Shown here: positions 1 to 3,698 of the stretch, piece by piece
Layout: every line of letters starts with the position of its first letter
How positions within the stretch are numbered: the first letter of the stretch is position 1
Assembly: GCA_027004335.1 (NCBI GenBank)
Contig: JALTID010000021.1
Span: forward strand, 1 to 5,341
DNA length: 5,341 nt
Direction of reading: 5' to 3'
Source of the DNA: a bacterium
GTDB taxonomy: Bacteria > JALSQH01
The notes under the pieces: model-generated
Database searches by the model: none
What the model saw: only the letters and a program-made list of their open reading frames with translations
Told to the model about the DNA's origin: nothing
Made by a program: the position numbers and the translations under genes

Positions 1-87
1 ACCTAAGGCATTTACTTCAAAAATATCCCGGGAGTCCACTTTAGGGGGAATATAAGGTTTTTTCCCTTTTCTTTCGTCTTTTTTCAT
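1..87 (-). CDS. N-terminus of a short peptide, possible RiPP-type precursor (partial)
   Basis: An ATG at 87-85 opens a frame of 29 codons that stays open to the left window edge, so the C-terminus is missing. The visible part is a Lys/Arg-rich head (MKKDERKGK), then KKPYIPPKV, then SRDIFEVNALG. A basic start, a K-P-Y/x-P-P segment and a short F-E-x-x-A-L-G/A stretch are a layout I know from small precursor peptides of radical-SAM or other RiPP systems, where Cys or Gly-rich core residues usually follow. That comparison is from memory and the core is not in view. No Shine-Dalgarno precedes the ATG, but a well-placed promoter does, with TATAAT ending 7 nt before the start. This supports a real, leaderless gene. 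It could equally be the start of a larger ordinary protein. Confidence 0.5.
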   Translation of the reverse strand, partial: MKKDERKGKKPYIPPKVDSRDIFEVNALG

Positions 88-123
88 TATAAATATTATA
101 TATACAATTTATGTTTCTTGCAA
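88..123 (-). promoter_or_regulatory. sigma70-type promoter for the left-edge gene, leaderless geometry
   Basis: Read on the minus strand, TTGCAA (123-118) and TATAAT (100-95) are separated by 17 bp, the optimal spacing. Only 7 nt (94-88) lie between the -10 box and the ATG at 87, so transcription should begin at or within a base or two of the start codon. The -35 box directly follows the TAA of the upstream 46-residue gene. The surroundings are very AT-rich, so chance matches to TATAAT are easier here than usual. Confidence 0.55.
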
Positions 124-264
124 TTATTTTATGGGTGTAGGTTTTTCTTTTATCCGCATCCTTGGGTTTATGTAACCGACAGTTTTCTTTACTGCCTTTT
201 TGACCTTCATAATTCTTCGTAAGACCCCCATTTTTTTTACATCTACGGTTACATCACCTTTCAT
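124..264 (-). CDS. small basic protein of 46 residues, function unknown
   Basis: The start chosen is the ATG at 264-262, because a near-perfect AAGGAGGTGA lies just upstream (278-269). A longer frame from 312 would overlap that site and begins inside a Lys-rich stretch with no ribosome site of its own. The product starts MKGDVTVDVKKMGVLRRIMK and continues with KKAVKK, a Gly-Tyr-Ile-Asn-Pro-Arg turn and a Pro/Lys tail (KEKPTPIK). It is strongly cationic and has no cysteine. It has no clear signal peptide or membrane segment. The gene lies 31 nt downstream of the FeoA-like gene on the same strand with no promoter between them, so it is very likely the second gene of that operon. I do not recognise a family. 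A nucleic-acid-binding or protein-partner role fits the charge but is only a guess. Confidence 0.62.
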   Translation of the reverse strand: MKGDVTVDVKKMGVLRRIMKVKKAVKKTVGYINPRMRIKEKPTPIK

Positions 265-268
265 TTTG

Positions 269-278
269 TCACCTCCTT
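269..278 (-). promoter_or_regulatory. strong Shine-Dalgarno site that sets the start of the 46-residue gene
   Basis: AAGGAGGTGA on the minus strand matches the 16S rRNA anti-Shine-Dalgarno over ten bases and ends 4 nt before the ATG at 264. It is the main reason for preferring the short start over the one at 312. Confidence 0.75.
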
Positions 279-295
279 GTTCGCCATTTTTTATT

Positions 296-1243
296 TTATA
301 CTTCTTCTTCAATTATTTTTCTTACCCATATTTTCTCAGCAAGACCCTTTCCCAAAATGATTTCTTTCCCGTTTACTTTCATTACGACGAAATGTCCTGT
401 ATTTTCACCTTCGTGACTTTTTATTTCTTCAACTGAAAGAATTTCTATTTTTTTGTTTATTATTTCTTCTTCTCCTAATTTTTCGAGAAATTCTTTACCT
501 CCAATTATTTTTTTTATTGTTCCCATATTCTCGAGAAAGTTTGACTGGACAATTCCCTTCCCGGTTTCCACCAGAATCTTTGCAGCTTCACCATCTCCAA
601 GAACATATTTGCTTCCATTAATTTTGAATGAGTATGTCTTTTCTACATCATGTCCCTCGATATTAACTTCAACTCCTTCTTCAAGGCCAATTTGTGAAAG
701 AGCTGCGATCATTTCTTCGTTGAGTTTAATACTGTTTATAGTGCCTCTTTCACCTTTTTCCATCTCCAGGAGTTTTCTGTCTCCCACTATTACTTTTTCT
801 GCGATTCCCCTGGGGATCAATAGTTTTTCCCCCTTTATTTTTACCAATAGTGGTCCACTGTGTATATGACTAACTTTTTTTTCTGCTACCTCTGCTACTG
901 TTCCTACAACTATCCCTTGATTATCAAGTTCTTTTGTAACCTGTGCTCCTCCATCAATCCTTGCTATCCTTATTAATGTGCCTTTTTCAACATCAGTGAG
1001 GGGGAAAAGCTCTATCCTTCTAAAGTATCCATGATAAAAACCATCATCTTTTTTTATCACTTCGATGAGTTCTATCGTGCCTATCATCTGGGCCATTTTG
1101 CCAGCAACTTTTGGCATCCTTTCATCATCTGTAATTACTTCGATTACCTCTCCTAATTTTAGCTCCTTGCTTTCCTCTTTTACTATCTGTTGTCTTTCCT
1201 TGACGCTTTTCCCTATTACATTGATTTTATTCTTTACTTCCAT
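296..1243 (-). CDS. TusA-like domain fused to three FeoA-like (SH3-type) domains
   Basis: The 315-residue product starts at the ATG at 1243, six bases after GGAGGT; the in-frame ATG at 1285 lies upstream of that site. Residues about 5-77 (INVIGKSVKERQQ ... LKLGEVIEVITDDERMP ... FYHGYFRRI) follow the TusA/SirA layout, including the 'pGe-v-eV-tDd' strand-loop. The catalytic Cys-Pro-x-Pro motif is replaced by KSVKER. Residues about 82-153, 158-225 and 239-308 each resemble FeoA: an opening strand with Gly-Thr-(Ile/Leu), a central variable loop, then a closing 'v-ing-k-iLG-g-AekI-V' segment (for example ILGKGLAEKIWV). The second copy is the clearest, with LSQIGLEEGVEV. FeoA domains are small SH3-like modules that partner the FeoB iron transporter or regulate DtxR proteins; no FeoB or DNA-binding domain is seen here. 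The protein is cytoplasmic by composition, rich in Lys/Glu/Ile, and contains no cysteine, so sulfur transfer by this polypeptide is unlikely. The fold assignment is from pattern reading and the function is unknown. Confidence 0.82.
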   Translation of the reverse strand: MEVKNKINVIGKSVKERQQIVKEESKELKLGEVIEVITDDERMPKVAGKMAQMIGTIELIEVIKKDDGFYHGYFRRIELFPLTDVEKGTLIRIARIDGGAQVTKELDNQGIVVGTVAEVAEKKVSHIHSGPLLVKIKGEKLLIPRGIAEKVIVGDRKLLEMEKGERGTINSIKLNEEMIAALSQIGLEEGVEVNIEGHDVEKTYSFKINGSKYVLGDGEAAKILVETGKGIVQSNFLENMGTIKKIIGGKEFLEKLGEEEIINKKIEILSVEEIKSHEGENTGHFVVMKVNGKEIILGKGLAEKIWVRKIIEEEV

Positions 1244-1249
1244 GCCATT

Positions 1250-1255
1250 ACCTCC
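1250..1255 (-). promoter_or_regulatory. Shine-Dalgarno site of the TusA/FeoA-like gene
   Basis: GGAGGT on the minus strand lies 6 nt before the ATG at 1243. An ATG nearer the site (1249-1247) is in another frame and meets a stop after four codons. The upstream in-frame ATG at 1285 also lies upstream of the predicted transcription start, so the 1243 start is well supported. Confidence 0.8.
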
Positions 1256-1274
1256 AAAAATTATTTTTGGTATT

Positions 1275-1303
1275 ATTATACTCACCTAATAAAGTTTTGT
1301 CAA
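1275..1303 (-). promoter_or_regulatory. consensus sigma70-type promoter of the TusA/FeoA-like operon
   Basis: On the minus strand a perfect TTGACA (1303-1298) and a perfect TATAAT (1280-1275) are separated by exactly 17 bp. Transcription should start near 1268, giving a leader of about 25 nt that contains the GGAGGT site. Such a full match suggests strong, largely constitutive expression. No clear operator overlaps it. Confidence 0.82.
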
Positions 1304-1613
1304 CCTAACATCTTTTCCTGGTTAAGACATATCCCCCACCCTAATTTAAAGAAGGCGTTAGAAAAGGAGATTCCCTTAAGCTGGAAAAATAAGAAGAGTT
1401 ATCCTATTATTTCTTCTAACGAATTTGAGACTTTCCATCTGACCCATCTCATTTGTTAAAATATAACCGCAACCAGGATTTAAAAGATATTATTGTGAGG
1501 TACTATCTTATCATATTGTTATGGTGTTACAATTTACCCTTTTATCTCCTCACTAAATTTCTTTAACTCCTCTCAGGTGATTTTACCGCAAAGAAAATCA
1601 TTTAATTTACACC
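1304..1613. other. intergenic stretch with no supported gene
   Basis: About 310 bp lie between the minus-strand promoter and the end of the broken gene. On the plus strand a frame stays open to the stop at 1459, and its last part reads PHPNLKKALEKEIPLSWK and onward. It has no start or ribosome site of its own here, and I cannot match it to a family. It may be a decayed gene fragment or chance. A 7-bp inverted repeat, TGATTTT (1578-1584) and AAAATCA (1594-1600) with a 9-nt loop, lies near the right end. It is AT-only in its stem apart from one pair and has no uninterrupted T run, so it is not a convincing terminator. I see no tRNA, CRISPR or insertion-sequence ends. Confidence 0.5.
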
Positions 1614-1922
1614 TCAATTTATATTTAATAAGTAATCCAGATAAAATATTTGATTCAGAAAAGCAGGAATTATGAACCATGTTGCATATCCTGACGAAAT
1701 AAGATTACCGGCCCTGTCCCAGAACTATCTGATTCCAAGTTGAGTTTTTCCGTCCCAACCCAGAGCAACAATTACCCATCGTTCACCAATATTCTTAAGA
1801 ACCACAGCATATGGGCCAGAAAGTCTGTTTCTGGGAGAATTGATTTTCAGGATATCTTCATTTTTATCCAGTGGGAATGTTTCACCTGTGCTTTTCATAT
1901 GGTACCTAAGATGGTAAAACAA
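1614..1922 (-). pseudogene. remnant of a small conserved hypothetical gene, interrupted by an amber codon
   Basis: On the minus strand the frame reads MKSTGETFPLDKNEDIL, then SGPYAVVLKNIGERWVIVAL, then GWDGKTQLGIR, and meets TAG at 1727-1725. The same frame continues for 36 sense codons (FWDRAGNLISSGYATWFIIP and onward) to TGA at 1616-1614. The text on both sides of the TAG reads as one protein, and the expected residue before FW is plausibly Trp (TGG changed to TAG). Start candidates are TTG at 1922 or, more natural, ATG at 1898. Neither has a strong ribosome site; only AGGT lies near the ATG. The core resembles short uncharacterised bacterial proteins with a LGIRWFW...GNP.SSG.ATWF.IP pattern, recalled rather than searched. 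The last part (AFLNQIFYLDYLLNIN) looks divergent or decayed. A sequencing error or a recoded stop would make it an intact gene of roughly 95-100 residues. Confidence 0.6.
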
Positions 1923-1979
1923 AAGTAATTTTGAGGAAGAGGGCCTGCATGGTGATAGTATTGGCTTTTAATATTGTAA

Positions 1980-2035
1980 TTACCATGCTGTCTGGTTTTT
2001 CCTGTTGAGATTTACAGAAACCTTACCATTCTGGT
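1980..2035 (+). repeat. TTACCAT-TCTGGT direct repeats upstream of ogt, possible operator
   Basis: TTACCAT (1980-1986) followed by GCTG and TCTGGT (1991-1996) recurs as TTACCAT (2023-2029) directly followed by TCTGGT (2030-2035). The two TTACCAT units are 43 bp apart, close to four helical turns. The second unit fills the promoter spacer and touches the -10 box. An inverted copy, ATGGTAA, lies at 1911-1917. The position suits a repressor or activator site, but the motif is short and may be chance. Confidence 0.3.
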
Positions 2036-2040
2036 ATAAT
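2011..2040 (+). promoter_or_regulatory. promoter of the repair operon, extended -10, leaderless geometry
   Basis: TTTACA (2011-2016, five of six consensus bases) and a perfect TATAAT (2035-2040) are 18 bp apart. TG at 2032-2033 one base before the -10 box makes it an extended -10 promoter (TGGTATAAT). Only 7 nt (2041-2047) separate the -10 box from the ATG at 2048, and there is no Shine-Dalgarno. The mRNA is therefore predicted to start at or almost at the first codon of ogt. Confidence 0.68.
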
Positions 2041-2047
2041 ATATCAA

Positions 2048-2506
2048 ATGGAAGTTGCCTCTTTCAGTGTTGGTGCTGTAACAATCTGGGTTAGAGTGGT
2101 AGAAGGGATGGTTGAGAGAATATCTTTTTGGGAACTTCAGGGGGCACCGCCGGTGAGTGATATATGGAAGAAGGTGGAGGATTTTTTTGAACATTTCATC
2201 AGGCATAGAAGTTTTCATGGAATTCCCTTTCTCCTTTTTTCTCCGCTTCAGGAAAGATTGAAATTTTATCTAATGTTACAGGAGATTCCTCCAGGAGAAA
2301 CTGAGACTTACGCCTCTGTGGCAGAAAAATTCTGGGGTAGTAGAAAATACGCCAGAGTTGCTGGAAGATGGCTTGCCAGTAACAGATGGCCCATTCTCTT
2401 TCCGTGCCATAGAGTAATAAAAAGTGATGGTTCTCCCGGTGGATTTACGGGAGGAATTGAGATAAAGAGATTGCTTTTAAGCTGGGAAAAGGGAGGTGAA
2501 AAATGA
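2048..2506 (+). CDS. ogt: methylated-DNA--protein-cysteine S-methyltransferase (O6-alkylguanine-DNA alkyltransferase)
   Basis: This 152-residue protein removes alkyl groups from O6-alkylguanine, and more weakly O4-alkylthymine, in a single-use transfer to its own cysteine. The hallmark PCHRVI is present with the acceptor Cys120 (PCHR at 119-122). Counting back from it, Arg103 matches the arginine finger (human R128) and Asn112 the hinge Asn (human N137). Tyr88 in [10 protein letters not shown] matches human Y114, and Glu147 after [12 protein letters not shown] matches human E172. Residues 1-about 65 form the degenerate N-terminal domain; about 66-150 form the DNA-binding, active-site domain. 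The length suits a single-domain Ogt/Agt without the Ada regulatory half. The ATG at 2048 is the natural start; it lies 7 nt after the -10 box with no ribosome site. It is first gene of the operon and overlaps nfo by 4 bp. The choice between the names ogt and adaB-like is a matter of convention. Confidence 0.93.
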   Translation: MEVASFSVGAVTIWVRVVEGMVERISFWELQGAPPVSDIWKKVEDFFEHFIRHRSFHGIPFLLFSPLQERLKFYLMLQEIPPGETETYASVAEKFWGSRKYARVAGRWLASNRWPILFPCHRVIKSDGSPGGFTGGIEIKRLLLSWEKGGEK

Positions 2507-3351
2507 AAAAATTTGTTGGTGCACATGTTAAAACAGCGGGTGGGGTTCAAAATGCACCCCTTAATGCAGTCGAAATTGGGGCAAAAGCTTTTGCCCTTTT
2601 TCTGAAAAATCAGAGGAGATGGTTTGCTAAGCCTTATGATAATAAAGCCATCGGAGAGTTTAAAAAGAATTTGAAAGAATCAGGAATTCTGGTAAAGCAT
2701 GTTCTTCCCCATGATAGTTATCTTATAAACTTAGGTAACCCTGATAAAGAGAAGTGGGAAAAGGCTCTTAACGCTTTTATTGATGAGGTTACCAGGGCAT
2801 CTCAGTTGGGACTGGACAAGCTCAATTTCCACCCCGGTGCACATCTGAATCAAATATCAGAGGAAGATTGTTTAAAGATAATAGCAGAGGCAATGAATAT
2901 AACTCTTGAGCAGACGGAAGGTGTTACTCTGGTAATAGAGACAACTGCGGGGCAGGGTTCCAATGTGGGATATAAATTTGAGCATTTGAGGACTTTAATT
3001 GATTTAGTTGAGGATAAGTCCAGGGTTGGTGTTTGTATTGATACTTGCCATATTTTTGCGGGAGGTTATGATCTGAGAGATGAAAAAGCATATGAGAAAA
3101 CAATGAAGGAATTTAATGATGTAATAGGGTTTAATTTTCTTAGAGGAGTGCATCTGAATGATGCTGCCAGTGAATTAGGAAGTAGAGTGGATAGACATGC
3201 ACATATTGGTGAGGGTAATATTGGTATTGAAGCTTTCCGTATGATAATGAATGATAGCAGATTTGATGATATTCCTTTAATTCTTGAAACACCTAAAGAG
3301 GAAAGATGGCCCGAGGAGATAAAACTTCTCTACTCTCTTATTGAAAAATGA
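2503..3351 (+). CDS. nfo: endonuclease IV (AP endonuclease, TIM-barrel zinc enzyme)
   Basis: The enzyme cuts the backbone 5' of abasic sites and trims blocked 3' ends in base-excision repair. The 282-residue product is collinear with E. coli Nfo (285 residues): GAHV near the N-terminus, KNQRRW at 35-40, [54 protein letters not shown] and PLILETP. All nine metal ligands of the trinuclear zinc site are present: His70, His110, Glu146, Asp180, His183, His217, Asp230, His232 and Glu262, each one residue later than in E. coli. The usual GENTAGQG-type motif reads ETTAGQG here, a mild change. The start at 2503 is supported by GGAGG (2492-2496) six bases upstream. The ATGA overlap with ogt and a second ATGA overlap with the next gene point to translational coupling. 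The protein is cytoplasmic and the assignment is firm. Confidence 0.97.
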   Translation: MKKFVGAHVKTAGGVQNAPLNAVEIGAKAFALFLKNQRRWFAKPYDNKAIGEFKKNLKESGILVKHVLPHDSYLINLGNPDKEKWEKALNAFIDEVTRASQLGLDKLNFHPGAHLNQISEEDCLKIIAEAMNITLEQTEGVTLVIETTAGQGSNVGYKFEHLRTLIDLVEDKSRVGVCIDTCHIFAGGYDLRDEKAYEKTMKEFNDVIGFNFLRGVHLNDAASELGSRVDRHAHIGEGNIGIEAFRMIMNDSRFDDIPLILETPKEERWPEEIKLLYSLIEK

Positions 3352-3698
3352 TGAGGCTCTTTTTTAGCACCATTCCCAGACAGCATGGTACATGGTTCAT
3401 ATTTCTCACTGCGTATATAATGGGTCATTTTGTTTATTCTCTTCCTTTAAATAGTTCCACTATCCTGTTTATCAGCATACTTTTTGCCATTTTTGCTTTT
3501 AATACTTCTGTGATAATAATAAAAGGGTACAGGATTGGAAAAAGGACTCTAAAATTTTTGCCCACATATCTGAGAGCACTTTATATTGTTTTCAAACGTT
3601 ATGAGGCACCTCCCGCTGTGGTGAAAATTGGCTGGAGTGAAGTTGCCAACAGCTTGATTTTTGTGACTCTGGTAATACTGGTTTTCAGGGTAAGTTAA
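3348..3698 (+). CDS. small membrane protein, shortened YwiC-like protein
   Basis: This 116-residue protein has about three membrane segments: residues 16-34, 38-58 and 98-115. A basic loop (59-95, with [14 protein letters not shown] and FKRYEAPP) lies between the second and third. The start, [10 protein letters not shown] (residues 7-16), and the late [13 protein letters not shown] (94-106) recall the opening P-x-QHG-x-W and the closing Gly-x-x-Glu helix of YwiC-like integral membrane proteins. That family is usually about twice this length, so this looks like a version lacking its middle helices. The family match is from memory and moderate. Its function is unknown. The first ATG overlaps the nfo stop by 4 bp (a second ATG follows directly), and there is no separate ribosome site, so it depends on coupling. 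It sits between two repair nucleases, yet nothing in it suggests DNA repair. Confidence 0.8.
   Translation: MMRLFFSTIPRQHGTWFIFLTAYIMGHFVYSLPLNSSTILFISILFAIFAFNTSVIIIKGYRIGKRTLKFLPTYLRALYIVFKRYEAPPAVVKIGWSEVANSLIFVTLVILVFRVS

Noticed and set aside
124-312. Longer, 62-residue version of the small basic protein
   Set aside because: Its start has no ribosome site, and the AAGGAGGTGA at 269-278 points to the internal ATG at 264.
296-1285. 329-residue version of the TusA/FeoA-like protein
   Set aside because: Its start lies upstream of the predicted transcription start and of GGAGGT; the ATG at 1243 has correct spacing.
200-1289. Plus-strand open frames at 200-436, 453-869 and 1065-1289
   Set aside because: They lie antisense to the well-supported minus-strand genes, are Ser/Phe/Ile-rich shadows and have no ribosome sites.
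1578-1600. TGATTTT/AAAATCA hairpin as a terminator
   Set aside because: The stem is short and AT-rich with a 9-nt loop, and no T run follows on either strand.
1740-1928. Plus-strand 62-codon frame
   Set aside because: It is antisense to the broken gene, whose minus-strand translation is far more protein-like.
2005-2010. TTGAGA as the -35 box of the repair operon promoter
   Set aside because: It would leave a 24-bp spacer to TATAAT; TTTACA at 2011 gives 18 bp.
1304-2047. tRNA, riboswitch, CRISPR array or insertion-sequence ends in the intergenic gap
   Set aside because: I looked for cloverleaf-like pairing, regular repeats and paired terminal inverted repeats and found none.
2012-2550. Minus-strand frames at 2012-2218 and 2308-2550
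   Set aside because: They are shadows of ogt, which carries intact active-site motifs.
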